From Bacteroidales bacterium (GTDB lineage Bacteria; Bacteroidota; Bacteroidia; Bacteroidales; Bacteroidaceae): a DNA stretch of 63,912 bases. Where the stretch lies: contig JAUMYJ010000001.1 in assembly GCA_030528715.1 (NCBI GenBank), positions 137,971 through 201,882 of the forward strand. The letters run 5' to 3'. Under the pieces are notes generated by a model that saw nothing but the letters and a program-made list of their open reading frames with translations, had not been told where the DNA came from and ran no database searches. The position numbers and the translations under genes are program-made. Position 1 is the stretch's first letter. Every line of letters begins with the position of its first letter. Of the stretch, positions 17,332 through 28,397 are shown piece after piece.

Positions 17332-18765
17332 TTAAGCCTTGTGCTCGGCTTCGTTTTGAGACAAGAGGTCGCTCACCTTGCTTATCTCCATAAAAGCCGT
17401 AGCCTGCTCCTTACGATGGCTACCAAGGTACACGATGCGGTCTTCTACGCTCAACATACGGCGTGAACGAAGGCTATTTACAGCTTCGAGCAAGAACTCA
17501 TGACCAAAGCTCTTCATAGGCATATAGATAGCCTCTACGCCATACGAAAGGGCGAGGTGACGCATGGTCTTTTCTTTGTAGCAAATGGCAAAGATGGTGC
17601 TATCGCCACGGAATGACGACACATAGCGTGCCGTGCGGCCAGAGTAGCTATCCATAATGATAGCGCGCGTTTTGAGTTTGCGCGTTGCACGCACAGCTTC
17701 TTTAGCAAAGAACTCTGTTTCGTCGGGATTAGCTGAGAGAGGGAAATCCATATCACCTTGGAAATCAAACGCCTCGCGCTCTGCTTGGCGAGCGATAGAG
17801 GCCATGGTGCGTACAGCTTGCACAGGATAAGCCCCATAAGCCGTTTCGCCACTCAGCATGAGTGCGTCTGCACGCATATAGACAGCGTTGGCAATGTCTG
17901 TGACCTCCGTACGGCGTGGGCGTGGGTTTTCGATCATGCTTTCGAGCATTTGCGTAGCCACAATGACGGGTTTGTGCGCCTTGATGGCAGCATTTACCAA
18001 GCGACGTTGTATGCCAGGAATAAACTCTTGTGGCACTTCAATACCCAAGTCGCCACGAGCTACCATGATACCATCGGCATATTCGAGGATTTCCTCGATA
18101 TTGTCTACACCCTCTTGGTTTTCGATCTTAGCGATGATGCGAATATCGCTCTCGCTGCCCAGCACTTGACGCACTTCGAGCACGTCTTCCTTGCTGCGTA
18201 CAAAACTGTGAGCGATGAAAGCTACGTCCATCTCTTTGGCAAACTTGATACACTCAATATCTCGGGGTGTGAGTGCAGGGAGGTTTACACGTACACCAGG
18301 CACATTTACACTCTTGCGTGCACCTAGGCTAGCCTTGTTTTGCACCACGCAATTAAGTTGCTTGTCATCTTTACTTTCTACCAAGAGTTCTAGCGTACCA
18401 TCATCAATAAGGATATGCTTACCCACCTCTATATCTTGCACAAAGTTGGGGTAGGTCACGTAGATTGTGTCCTTGGTCGTAGTACCAGTAGCATCACCTA
18501 TGATGCGCACCTTGTCGCCCTTGACGTAGAGTATTTTGTCCTCGCTTACCGTAGTGCGCACCTCGGGTCCCTTGGTGTCAATGAGAATAGCAATTTTGTC
18601 CGACACCTCGCGCACCATGCCGATGACTTCGCGCATAGAGTCGGGCGTTTGGTGAGCCGTGTTAAGGCGCACCACGTTCATACCTGCCTTGTAGAGCTGC
18701 TCTACAAAATCTACGGAGCAATTGCGATCAGATACCGTAGCTACGATTTTGGTTTTCTTAAACAT
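17332..18765 (-). CDS. pyk: pyruvate kinase
   Basis: Glycolytic enzyme converting PEP and ADP to pyruvate and ATP. The 477-residue length is normal for bacterial PYK without an extra PEP-utiliser domain. Motifs seen are KIVATVSDRN and GMNVVRLNTAH at the N-terminus, IDTKGPEVR in the active site, the catalytic-lysine region IIAKIENQEGV, MVARGDLGIEVP, and TQMLESMIENPRPRRTEVTD. The alpha/beta C-terminal domain holds allosteric-site sequence. It lies 79 bases downstream of aroQ on the same strand, with no TAnnTTTG of its own in the gap, so co-transcription with aroQ is plausible. Confidence 0.97.
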   Translation of the reverse strand: MFKKTKIVATVSDRNCSVDFVEQLYKAGMNVVRLNTAHQTPDSMREVIGMVREVSDKIAILIDTKGPEVRTTVSEDKILYVKGDKVRIIGDATGTTTKDTIYVTYPNFVQDIEVGKHILIDDGTLELLVESKDDKQLNCVVQNKASLGARKSVNVPGVRVNLPALTPRDIECIKFAKEMDVAFIAHSFVRSKEDVLEVRQVLGSESDIRIIAKIENQEGVDNIEEILEYADGIMVARGDLGIEVPQEFIPGIQRRLVNAAIKAHKPVIVATQMLESMIENPRPRRTEVTDIANAVYMRADALMLSGETAYGAYPVQAVRTMASIARQAEREAFDFQGDMDFPLSANPDETEFFAKEAVRATRKLKTRAIIMDSYSGRTARYVSSFRGDSTIFAICYKEKTMRHLALSYGVEAIYMPMKSFGHEFLLEAVNSLRSRRMLSVEDRIVYLGSHRKEQATAFMEISKVSDLLSQNEAEHKA

Positions 18766-18844
18766 CTTGAGATGGGTGTATAGTGTATATTACTTTTTAG
18801 AATAAGTTGGTCGTGCCAAGATTACTTGTTGCACATGTACTACA

Positions 18845-19270
18845 TTAGCGCGCCAGCAGAGCTTCGATACCTAAGCGATAGCTATCTAAGCCAAAGCCAC
18901 AAATGGTGCCACAGCACACAGCCGAGATTTTACTCTCATGTCTAAACACCTCACGGCTATGCACATTCGAGATATGCACCTCTACCACAGGAGTACTTAT
19001 GGCACTTATCGCATCACGTAAGGCTATGCTCGTATGTGTGTAAGCACCAGCATTTAGTACCACACCCATGCCCTCATCAAAGCCTACACGATGAAGCGCA
19101 TCAATGAGATCGCCCTCATGGTTGCTCTGCACATAGCTGATAGTTAGCTCTCGATAACGCGCACGCAAGGCCTCTAGACAGCTCTCAAACGTAGCTGCTC
19201 CATAGATACTAGGCTCACGCCTACCAAGCAAATTGAGGTTAGGCCCATTGAGAATAAGAATTTCGCGCAT
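18845..19270 (-). CDS. aroQ: type II 3-dehydroquinate dehydratase
   Basis: Shikimate-pathway enzyme (3-dehydroquinate to 3-dehydroshikimate), usually dodecameric. I chose ATG at 19270 (141 residues), since the conserved N-terminus ILILNGPNLNLLG follows at once. A longer frame from 19342 would overlap the promoter -7 box. Active-site features: the tyrosine in EPSIYG, the loop Arg RRE, YVQSNHEGDLIDALH, LNAGAYTHTSIALRDAI and EVHISNVHSRE. It precedes pyk. Confidence 0.95.
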   Translation of the reverse strand: MREILILNGPNLNLLGRREPSIYGAATFESCLEALRARYRELTISYVQSNHEGDLIDALHRVGFDEGMGVVLNAGAYTHTSIALRDAISAISTPVVEVHISNVHSREVFRHESKISAVCCGTICGFGLDSYRLGIEALLAR

Positions 19271-19339
19271 AAGGCTAAGGGGTACACTAATGATATACAA
19301 CGGATTGGCGCACTCTAAAACACCTGCGCTATCCAACTG

Positions 19340-19347
19340 CAAAGTTA
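19340..19347 (-). promoter_or_regulatory. aroQ -7 box (TAACTTTG)
   Basis: On the minus strand the sequence is TAACTTTG, matching the Bacteroidetes -7 consensus TAnnTTTG, about 70 bases before the chosen aroQ start. No good TTG is found 20 bases upstream, so this is moderate. Confidence 0.5.
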
Positions 19348-19508
19348 CAAAAAACTGCTGTAATATGGGCAGAAAATTAGAAGTTTAACGCAATTCTGTG
19401 TGGTTATTACAGCTGCGACGTTAAGTGGTAGGCAAAAAATCAAGTTGGCACTGCTATAAAACTCTATTTTGGCGTGTTTTGTAAATCAATAAATCTTAGC
19501 CTTAGCCC

Positions 19509-19606
19509 CAAAAGCTACTTCATCACGATGGCGCAGCTACGCCAGTGGAGTGGTGCTCATACACCATCGAGATGGTGCAGCTACTTCATCACGATGCAGT
19601 AGCTTT
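19509..19606. repeat. intergenic direct and inverted repeat
   Basis: The 18-mer AGCTACTTCATCACGATG occurs at 19513-19530 and 19579-19596. The whole is bounded by inverted AAAAGCTACT/AGTAGCTTTT. Between them lies a small perfect hairpin, CACCATC-GA-GATGGTG. The function is unknown; it could terminate transcription in either direction. Confidence 0.7.
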
Positions 19607-19687
19607 TTACCCCAACGCATCGGCTAACACAATACCACACCCAGCACTACACAAGACAACGTAATTTTGCATTTACCAAACGAAAAC

Positions 19688-19719
19688 TTTGTTTTATTCA
19701 TTTATTATCACTACCTTTG
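19688..19719 (+). promoter_or_regulatory. promoter of the frameshifted methyltransferase
   Basis: TTTG at 19688-19691, 20 bases, TACCTTTG at 19712-19719: a full match to the Bacteroidetes promoter. The predicted start of transcription lies just before ATG 19735, so longer frames opening upstream of 19720 are unlikely starts. Confidence 0.75.
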
Positions 19720-19734
19720 TCACCAAACCAACAA

Positions 19735-20556
19735 ATGCAAAAGAACGATACAACCAAGACAACTTAACCGAAGACAGTATTTTAACGAACTCGCAACTAC
19801 CAGCGAGAAATACTTCATTCCCTACATTCAGAAGTACATGGCAATAAACCAAGGTACTAATGTGCTAGAAATAGGCTGTGGCGATGGAGGCAACCTCCTA
19901 CCCCTCGCACGCATGGGCTGCCATGTTGTGGGCGTAGATATGGCCGATATACGCATCAAAGATGCCAAACGATTTTTTGCAGAAAACCAAGCAAAAGGAG
20001 AATTCATCGCATCTGATGTATTTTTACTCAATGAGCTCAAAGAGCAATTTGACCTCATCGTATGCCATGACGTAATAGAGCACATACCCAACAAGGAAGA
20101 GTTTATGCAAAAATGTAAACAATTCCTAACCCCCCCCGGGGGGGGGGGATTTTTATGTCTTTTCCAGCGTGGCAAATGCCTTTTGGCGGCCATCAGCAGA
20201 TTTGTCGTAGCCCTTTGCTCTCACACCTTCCCTTCTTCCACCTCCTACCTACACGCTTGTATAAATGGCTATTAACCACTTGGAACGAAAGCGAAGACTG
20301 TGTCAAGGAGCTACTAGACATCAAACAAACCAAATGCCCCATAGAGCTATTTGAACGAGCTATGCACATAGGAGGCTTCAAAGCCATTGACCGAACGCTC
20401 TACTTCATCAACCCTCACTACGAAGTCAAGTTTCACCTACGCCCACGAAAGCTCTATGGTGCACTTGGAGCCATTCCCTACATGCGCAACTTCTTCACAA
20501 CATCGTGCTTTTATTTCCTCCGTCCAACAGAGGAGCAGAACCCCTCTACGCCCTAG
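19735..20556 (+). pseudogene. class I SAM-dependent methyltransferase, frameshifted at a C8G11 tract
   Basis: The N-terminal part (frame through 20130) holds a clear SAM site, VLEIGCGDGGNLLPLA, with VVGVDMAD and CHDVIEHIPN. At 20130-20148 a run of eight C then eleven G throws the frame off. The expected continuation (IFMSFPAWQMPFGGHQQ and onward to the stop at 20556) is in another frame. Adding one base, or removing two, in the tract restores a single protein. The start is also awkward: ATG 19735, right after a good promoter, is out of frame with the body by one base, and dropping one A in CAAAAG would join them. This fits a decaying gene, a phase-variable gene or assembly error. The substrate is unknown. 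Confidence 0.75.
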
Positions 20557-20621
20557 CAGAAGCATATAGTAGCGTCTTAGATGCCTTGCTCGTACCCCCA
20601 ATAGTATAAACAAGGCCATAC

Positions 20622-20678
20622 AACACCGCTTGCGACAACACCACTCCATAAAGAGTCGAGTTGTCGCAAGCGGTGTTT
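20622..20678. terminator. 18-bp perfect hairpin after the methyltransferase
   Basis: Arms 20622-20639 (AACACCGCTTGCGACAAC) and 20660-20677 are perfect reverse complements around a 20-base loop, and TTATATATT follows. It lies between the converging methyltransferase and serine acetyltransferase genes and could serve both. Confidence 0.75.
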
Positions 20679-20739
20679 ATATATTAGCATATGCTCTATT
20701 TACAAGCTACCCATAGCGGCTCGCACGAGCACACACATG

Positions 20740-21729
20740 CTACAACATGGCGCAGTCAAACGGATCTAAACTTTGCACCTTGGGACTATGGTTTTGTGAG
20801 CGTTTGCCACCCGGTGACACATCTTGTGTTATCCACACGTTACCACCTATCACAGCCCCCTTACCCACCGTGATACGCCCAAGAATGGTAGCATTGCTAT
20901 ATACGATTACACCATCTTCGAGAATAGGGTGGCGCGGGATATGTTTAATTGGGTTGCCATGCTCGTCTAATGGAAAGCTCTTTGCCCCCAGTGTAACGCC
21001 TTGAAAGAGCTGCACATGATTGCCAATAATGCAGGTGGCACCTATCACAACACCTGTGCCATGATCGATGTTAAAATACTCACCAATCTGCGCTGCTGGG
21101 TGAATATCAATACCCGTCTCACGATGCGCCATTTCGCTCATCATACGTGGAATAAGCGGCACACCAAGCTGCAATAAGAGGTGAGCTGCACGATAGTTAG
21201 TCACAGCTCGAATGGTGGGATAGCAAGCGATAATTTCGCCATAGCTGGTAGCCGCGGGATCTGCATTGTAACTTGCCTCTACATCCTTAGCCAGTTTAGT
21301 GCGCAGCTCTGGCAACTTAGCTACAAACTCTGCTGCGATTTGCTCTGCACGTGCTTGTATGGCTCGCTCTTCTTCAAGCGTAATGGCATACCCCGTACAC
21401 GATGCTCCCTCGGTAGCCTCAAAGCATAGGCCAGCGGCAATTTGCTCCATGAGTAGGGCGTAGAGTTGGTCTACGTGGAGGGCTAGATGGAGCGAAAGCG
21501 TATGTGTATTAAGCTCACTTTGACCAAAATAGCCAGGGAAAATAATCTGTCGTAAAAGGTCTATAATCTCGGCCACACTGCGCGAAGAGGGCAGGGGCGA
21601 AGCGTGTCGATGAAGGTGAAAGAGGTTCTTATGACAGCCCATATCCGATAGCTCGGCCACGGCCTGCGACATCACAACGCTCTGATTTCTACGAAAAGCT
21701 TGCATAGTCATAGTTTTGTAGGGTATCAT
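20740..21729 (-). CDS. serine O-acetyltransferase
   Basis: Makes O-acetylserine from serine and acetyl-CoA, the first committed step of cysteine synthesis. The N-terminal helical part is followed by a left-handed beta-helix made of hexapeptide repeats (HPAAQIGEYFNIDHGTGVVIG, VQLFQGVTLGAKS), typical of the EpsC/CysE family. The catalytic histidine and aspartate fall in IDHGTG. The start is uncertain: Met codons at 21729, 21711 and 21705 are all possible. The longest frame (21774) begins only about seven bases after the predicted transcription start and is disfavoured. It is divergent from gyrB. Confidence 0.88.
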   Translation of the reverse strand: MIPYKTMTMQAFRRNQSVVMSQAVAELSDMGCHKNLFHLHRHASPLPSSRSVAEIIDLLRQIIFPGYFGQSELNTHTLSLHLALHVDQLYALLMEQIAAGLCFEATEGASCTGYAITLEEERAIQARAEQIAAEFVAKLPELRTKLAKDVEASYNADPAATSYGEIIACYPTIRAVTNYRAAHLLLQLGVPLIPRMMSEMAHRETGIDIHPAAQIGEYFNIDHGTGVVIGATCIIGNHVQLFQGVTLGAKSFPLDEHGNPIKHIPRHPILEDGVIVYSNATILGRITVGKGAVIGGNVWITQDVSPGGKRSQNHSPKVQSLDPFDCAML

Positions 21730-21787
21730 GTGGAAGCGCACAGCACAGGCCTCTAATGAGGTGCTATGACACATGCGTTATCTCCCA

Positions 21788-21795
21788 CAAAGATA
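21788..21795 (-). promoter_or_regulatory. -7 box of the serine acetyltransferase (TATCTTTG)
   Basis: Minus-strand TATCTTTG fits the TAnnTTTG consensus. No clear -33 TTG is found at the usual distance. Confidence 0.45.
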
Positions 21796-21813
21796 CGCAT
21801 TTATCGGCAGTTT

Positions 21814-21845
21814 TTTGGCTACCTCACTATTTTTCATTACTTTTG
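21814..21845 (+). promoter_or_regulatory. gyrB promoter
   Basis: TTTG at 21814-21817, 20 bases, TACTTTTG at 21838-21845, then a short leader of about 20 bases to the gyrB ATG. Confidence 0.7.
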
Positions 21846-21848
21846 TAG

Positions 21849-23843
<1,995 letters not shown>

Positions 23844-23875
23844 AATAAGCTACAATACTTCCCAATAGACACAAC

Positions 23876-23926
23876 CTACTCCCTCCCCATCAAGCCATAG
23901 GCTCGGTGGGGAGGGAGTAGACTTTT
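23876..23926 (+). terminator. gyrB terminator
   Basis: Arms CTACTCCCTCCCC (23876-23888) and GGGGAGGGAGTAG (23908-23920), followed by ACTTTTTAAT. Confidence 0.85.
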
Positions 23927-24178
23927 TAATATGTAGTATACCTGCTTATATATCGTCTTTATCACTAAGGTCTTTACAAAGCGGTTTCTATATATCTATT
24001 TCATTAAAGATTAACTTTACTCATCAATACGGCACAATGCCCCCAACTTCTTCGCATCTAAGCTAGCTTATATTTAGACTTGGCCTAAGTGCTTACTTAT
24101 TTTCGTTTTCTACAAAGTTTTACGACAACGAAATACATCGTTTAAGTGCTTTTGCCCTTACTTTTAACGCTTGAAGGC
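23927..24178. other. AT-rich spacer between gyrB and metF
   Basis: No gene, repeat or RNA signature is seen before the metF promoter. A riboswitch before metF was considered, but no recognisable core was found. Confidence 0.5.
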
Positions 24179-24210
24179 TTGCATGTAGGCACGAAAAGCC
24201 GTATCTTTGC
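24179..24210 (+). promoter_or_regulatory. metF promoter
   Basis: TTG at 24179-24181, 20 bases, TATCTTTGC at 24202-24210. This leaves a leader of about 100 bases before metF. Confidence 0.75.
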
Positions 24211-24313
24211 AGATAGCCTACTTTGTGTTGTAGTGTTTACTTACACCTGCACTTATAGTAAAGGTGATGAATAGTTCCTCTCAAATGACCTACAATATAG
24301 CGCATCATGCAGC

Positions 24314-25267
24314 ATGAACATCGTTGATTTAATTAAAGATAATAGACAAACGGCTTTTACGTTCGAAATCGTCCCTCCGCTGAAAGGTGCTGGACTCGAT
24401 CACTTGTGTGACACGATAGAGCTGCTGCGCGAGTTTGACCCTAAATACATCAATATTACCAGCCATCGCAGCGAGCAACAGATGGTACCACTAGGTAGTG
24501 GTCTATTTCGCGCCTCATCTCTGCGCCGTCGCCCTGGCACAGTGGCCGTAGCAGCAGCATTGAAAGCACGCTACCATATCCCTATGGTGCCACACATGCT
24601 CTGTGGCGGATTTAGCCGCGAAGAGACCGAATATGCTCTACTCGACCTACAATTTCTAGACATCTCCAACCTACTTGTGCTGCGTGGAGATAAAGCACGT
24701 CACGACGATGTATTTCGCCCAGCAGAAGAAGGACATGCACACGCTACGGAGCTTATCGAACAAATTAACCGCTTTAACGAAGGTTACTTTGACGATGGCT
24801 CTAAAATCAAACACACGGGACAACCATTTAGCTATGGCGTGGCCTGCTACCCTGAAAAGCATGAAGAGGCTCCAAATGCCGAAAGCGATTTCTACTGGTT
24901 TAAGCGCAAGATAGAACTAGGCGCAAGCTATGGTGTAACGCAGCTATTTTTTGACAACCAAAAATACTTTGACTTTGTAGCCAAGGCACGTGCAGCAGGC
25001 ATTAATGTACCTATCATTCCTGGCATCAAGCCCATTCGCAAGATGCACCACTTGAGCATGCTACCTGAGACTTTTAATTGCACCCTCCCTGAGCCATTGG
25101 CCGAAGCCCTACGCCAGTGCAAGAGCGACACCGAAGCCGAAGAGGTAGGCATAGCCTGGGCTGTACAGCAATGCAAAGAGCTGATAGCAGCAGGTGTACC
25201 AAGTTTGCACTTCTATGCCATCAATGCACGCCATAGCATTCGTGCTATTGCCGAGCAAATCTATTAG
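24314..25267 (+). CDS. metF: 5,10-methylenetetrahydrofolate reductase
   Basis: FAD enzyme reducing methylene-THF to methyl-THF for methionine synthesis. It has 317 residues, in the bacterial MetF range. Motifs include FTFEIVPPLKGAGLD with the catalytic glutamate, YINITSHRSEQQ, HMLCGGFSREETEYALLDL, LLVLRGD (FAD binding), YPEKHEEAP and FFDNQKYFDF, plus IPIIPGIKPI toward the end. The ATG at 24314 lies right before the conserved N-terminus. It is followed 32 bases later by holB. Confidence 0.95.
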   Translation: MNIVDLIKDNRQTAFTFEIVPPLKGAGLDHLCDTIELLREFDPKYINITSHRSEQQMVPLGSGLFRASSLRRRPGTVAVAAALKARYHIPMVPHMLCGGFSREETEYALLDLQFLDISNLLVLRGDKARHDDVFRPAEEGHAHATELIEQINRFNEGYFDDGSKIKHTGQPFSYGVACYPEKHEEAPNAESDFYWFKRKIELGASYGVTQLFFDNQKYFDFVAKARAAGINVPIIPGIKPIRKMHHLSMLPETFNCTLPEPLAEALRQCKSDTEAEEVGIAWAVQQCKELIAAGVPSLHFYAINARHSIRAIAEQIY

Positions 25268-25299
25268 CACGCGCGCCCAAACATTACCACACAAGGACT

Positions 25300-26418
25300 A
25301 TGCAATTCAAAGACGTTATAGGTCAGCGCACACACATCGCACATTTGCTACACGAAGTGCGCGAAGAACGTATCCCACATGCCCGCTTATTTTCGGGTAA
25401 GGCGGGTTGTGGTGCATTGCCTATGGCTGTGGCATATGCCTCCTACCTACTCTGCACCAACAAGCAAAGCGATGACAGCTGTGGCATATGCCCAGCTTGC
25501 TCAATGACACGCCAACTGGCACACCCTGACCTGCACTTTGCCTTTCCTGTGGTAAAAAATCAACTCAGTGACAAGTATCTTGACGCCTGGCGAGAGCTCT
25601 TTGCCGAAGTGCCCTACCTTGACCTACCCCTATGGACAGCTAAACTAGGGGCAGACAATCAGCAACCTGTAATCTACACCCAGGAAAGCGACAACATCAC
25701 CCAAAAACTCAGTCTTAAAGCGAGCCAAGGTGGCTACAAAATTATGGTCATTTGGATGGCCGAACGCATGAATGAACAAGGTGCCAACCGCCTGCTCAAA
25801 CTCATCGAAGAGCCACCTGAGGGAACCATCTTCTTGCTCGTATGCGAAGAGCCGGGCAAGATACTACCCACTATCGTGAGCCGTACGCAGGGTATTTACT
25901 TTCCTCCGATAGCCGAGGGCGACCTCGCACAATCTTTAATGATACGCTATGGGCTAGAACCCACCGAAGCCTATCAAAAGGCACGCTTGTCTGGCGGGAG
26001 CTACCTCAAAGCGGTGCAGTCGCTGCAAATCAATGTAGAGGAGCGTGAGTTTTTTGAACTTTTTCAGAAACTAATGCGCGATGCCTTTGCACGCAAAGTC
26101 AAAGAGCTACACCTATGGAGCGAACAGCTCAGCAGTTGGGGACGCGAACGCCAAAAACATTTTTTAGGCTACTGCCAACGCTTAGTGCGCGAAAACTTCA
26201 TGCGCAACATGAGAGAGCCACGCTTGCTCTACATGAACGCCACGGAAGAAGAGTTCTCACGCCGCTTCTCCCCATTTATTCACGAAGGCAACGTGATGGG
26301 ACTTATGGAGGAGCTAGATCTTGCTGAGCGCGACATCGAACACAACGTAAACCCACGCATGGTATTTTTTGACCTGGCGTTAAAATGTATCATGCTGATA
26401 CTCCGAAAGCCCACATAA
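25300..26418 (+). CDS. holB: DNA polymerase III subunit delta'
   Basis: Clamp-loader subunit. The N-terminal part, DVIGQRTHIAHLLHEVREERIPHARLFSGKAGCGALPMAVAYA, corresponds to an AAA+ fold with a degenerate P-loop (GKAGCGALP), as expected of non-hydrolysing delta'. A zinc-type cluster, CGICPACSMTRQLAHPD, follows. The EANRLLKLIEEPP-like motif (GANRLLKLIEEPPEGTIFLL) and the sensor-type SRTQGI are present. 372 residues. In Bacteroidetes this gene commonly precedes the PSP1/RicT and gldH genes, as here. Confidence 0.9.
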   Translation: MQFKDVIGQRTHIAHLLHEVREERIPHARLFSGKAGCGALPMAVAYASYLLCTNKQSDDSCGICPACSMTRQLAHPDLHFAFPVVKNQLSDKYLDAWRELFAEVPYLDLPLWTAKLGADNQQPVIYTQESDNITQKLSLKASQGGYKIMVIWMAERMNEQGANRLLKLIEEPPEGTIFLLVCEEPGKILPTIVSRTQGIYFPPIAEGDLAQSLMIRYGLEPTEAYQKARLSGGSYLKAVQSLQINVEEREFFELFQKLMRDAFARKVKELHLWSEQLSSWGRERQKHFLGYCQRLVRENFMRNMREPRLLYMNATEEEFSRRFSPFIHEGNVMGLMEELDLAERDIEHNVNPRMVFFDLALKCIMLILRKPT

Positions 26419-26501
26419 CCACCTTATGTTGTGAAGGTTATTTGCAGGCTTCCTATATATCCTCCTGTGCTAAGTATGGCACAGATGCATAACAATTTTC
26501 A

Positions 26502-27851
26502 ATGAAGACCTCATTACAAGACATATATAGCAATGTTCCCCCCTTGCCTAAGCTAGACAAATGCGTGTCGTGCAATGGCTGCTCATCGGGTGGCTGCGGT
26601 AGTTGCGGCTGCTCATCGGGCGGTTGTTCGAGCGGTAGCTGTTGCTCATCAGCTGGCTTCAAGCAAGGTAGCTGTTGCAGCGACAACACCCTAGCAGCAC
26701 ATGGAGCAGCTAGCAGCGATAAGCCACTAACGGCTTATGACTACTTAGCACATATCCCTGGCAATGCCGACGAAACCGACTACGTTGAGATACAGTTTAA
26801 AAATACACGCAAAGGCTACTACCGCAATGAAAACGGCTTACCATTACAAAAAGGTGATGTTGTGGCCGTAGAATCAAGCCCAGGACACGATATTGGCACT
26901 GTAACAATGACAGGACGACTCGTATTGCTACAAATGAAAAAACATGCCAATAAGCGTGACGAAGTGCGCCGTATCTACCGCCTAGCCCAAGAAGTAGATA
27001 TGGAAAAATATCGCGAGGCCAAAGCACGCGAGCTAGACACCATGATACGCACACGCCAAATAGCACTAGACCTAGGGTTAGACATGAAAATCAGCGACGT
27101 AGAATATCAAGGCGATGGCAATAAAGCGATATTCTACTACATAGCTGATGGGCGCGTAGACTTTCGAAAACTCATCAAAGTACTGGCTGAGACCTTTCAT
27201 ATACGCGTAGAAATGAAGCAGATAGGCGTGCGCCAAGAAGCTGGACGCGTAGGAGGTATAGGTCCTTGTGGGCGCGAACTCTGCTGCACGAAGTCAATGA
27301 CTAGTTTCTCATCAGTATCTACCAATGCTGCACGCATACAAGATGTATCGCTCAACCCACAACGCTTAGCTGGACAATGTGGCAAGCTCAAATGCTGTCT
27401 CAACTATGAAGTAGACGTTTACATGGAGGCTAGTCGAGAGTTACCTCCACGCGAAATACCACTCGAAACAGCAGACAACACCTACTATACTTTCAAAGTA
27501 GATATTCTGTCAAGAGCTATCACCTACTCTACCGATAAGCGCATGGCAGCCAACCTAGAAACTATCTCGGCCGAACGCGCCAAAGCCATCATTGCACTCA
27601 ACAAGCAAGGTGAGCGTCCACTACACTTGTGTGATGGCGAGCCAGTAGCCCCCTCCCCATCACTCGACCTCGTAGAGCAAGAAAGCCTCACACGCTTTGA
27701 CCATACCAAGCGCAAAAAGCGTAAACACAAAAACAACCATCATACCAATACGGCAGAGGATACACGCAGCGAGCAATATCGCTCACAAAACGAGCGACGA
27801 AAGTCCAAGCAAGGAAAACCTAAGCCAAAATCTAGCACCTCTACTCACTAA
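26502..27851 (+). CDS. ricT: PSP1-domain protein (RicT/YaaT family) with Cys-rich N-terminus
   Basis: A 449-residue cytoplasmic protein. The PSP1 C-terminal domain spans about residues 170-310, with the motifs YIADGRVDFRKLIKVLAE, VEMKQIGVRQEAGRVGGIGPCGRELCC and GQCGKLKCCLNYE. RicT homologues in Firmicutes carry Fe-S and act in RNA processing; the role in Bacteroidetes is not established. The N-terminus (residues about 21-64) is low complexity with eleven cysteines in repeated SSGGC-like units, unusual for the family. The C-terminal 70 residues are Lys/Arg/Asn-rich. It is followed by gldH, the conserved order in this phylum. Confidence 0.9.
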   Translation: MKTSLQDIYSNVPPLPKLDKCVSCNGCSSGGCGSCGCSSGGCSSGSCCSSAGFKQGSCCSDNTLAAHGAASSDKPLTAYDYLAHIPGNADETDYVEIQFKNTRKGYYRNENGLPLQKGDVVAVESSPGHDIGTVTMTGRLVLLQMKKHANKRDEVRRIYRLAQEVDMEKYREAKARELDTMIRTRQIALDLGLDMKISDVEYQGDGNKAIFYYIADGRVDFRKLIKVLAETFHIRVEMKQIGVRQEAGRVGGIGPCGRELCCTKSMTSFSSVSTNAARIQDVSLNPQRLAGQCGKLKCCLNYEVDVYMEASRELPPREIPLETADNTYYTFKVDILSRAITYSTDKRMAANLETISAERAKAIIALNKQGERPLHLCDGEPVAPSPSLDLVEQESLTRFDHTKRKKRKHKNNHHTNTAEDTRSEQYRSQNERRKSKQGKPKPKSSTSTH

Positions 27852-27863
27852 CCAAGTCTGCCG

Positions 27864-28382
27864 ATGAACACTTGGCATACCTCTATACGTATCGCCCTTT
27901 TGCTGCTTGTGGCTGTGGCCTGCCAGCGACAAGAGGGTACGTATATTTATGAAGCTGTCAATGCCGACGGCTGGCACTACGATAGTGCAGCCGTCATAAC
28001 CATCGATACACTCTATACCACGACCACCTATACAGCCGACTTACACGTACGTCTAACGCAACACTACCCCTACGACGAGCTACTGCTTGCCGTAGAGCAA
28101 ACATGGCAACTACCTACTGATACAATAGCCACCACACCTCTACATACAGATAGACGCACACTAAGACGTGACACTTTGCATTTACATGTGGCCAAAGCAA
28201 GCAACGAGCTAAGTGGTGCAGGCATGTCACGTCGTCATTTTCAGGCGGCTCTCCCTCCGATCTACCTCCATGCTGGGCAAAGTGGCACACTACGCATCAC
28301 ACCCGCCATGCGCGTACATCGCCTACGTGGCATAAGTGATGTAGGCATACGCTTGCAGCCCATTGAGCAACACCCTAAATAA
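27864..28382 (+). CDS. gldH: gliding motility lipoprotein GldH-like
   Basis: A 172-residue lipoprotein with signal and lipobox LLLLVAVACQRQ. The mature start CQRQEGTYIYEAVNADGW resembles GldH. In non-gliding Porphyromonas-type organisms GldH is kept, possibly in envelope or type IX-related functions. The identification rests on the N-terminal pattern and the holB-ricT-gldH order. It lies 12 bases after ricT. Confidence 0.8.
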   Translation: MNTWHTSIRIALLLLVAVACQRQEGTYIYEAVNADGWHYDSAAVITIDTLYTTTTYTADLHVRLTQHYPYDELLLAVEQTWQLPTDTIATTPLHTDRRTLRRDTLHLHVAKASNELSGAGMSRRHFQAALPPIYLHAGQSGTLRITPAMRVHRLRGISDVGIRLQPIEQHPK

Positions 28383-28397
28383 AGAAACTAAGCTCCG

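Noticed and set aside
24211..24313. Riboswitch in the metF leader
   Set aside because: No SAM- or other riboswitch core could be recognised in the 100-base leader.
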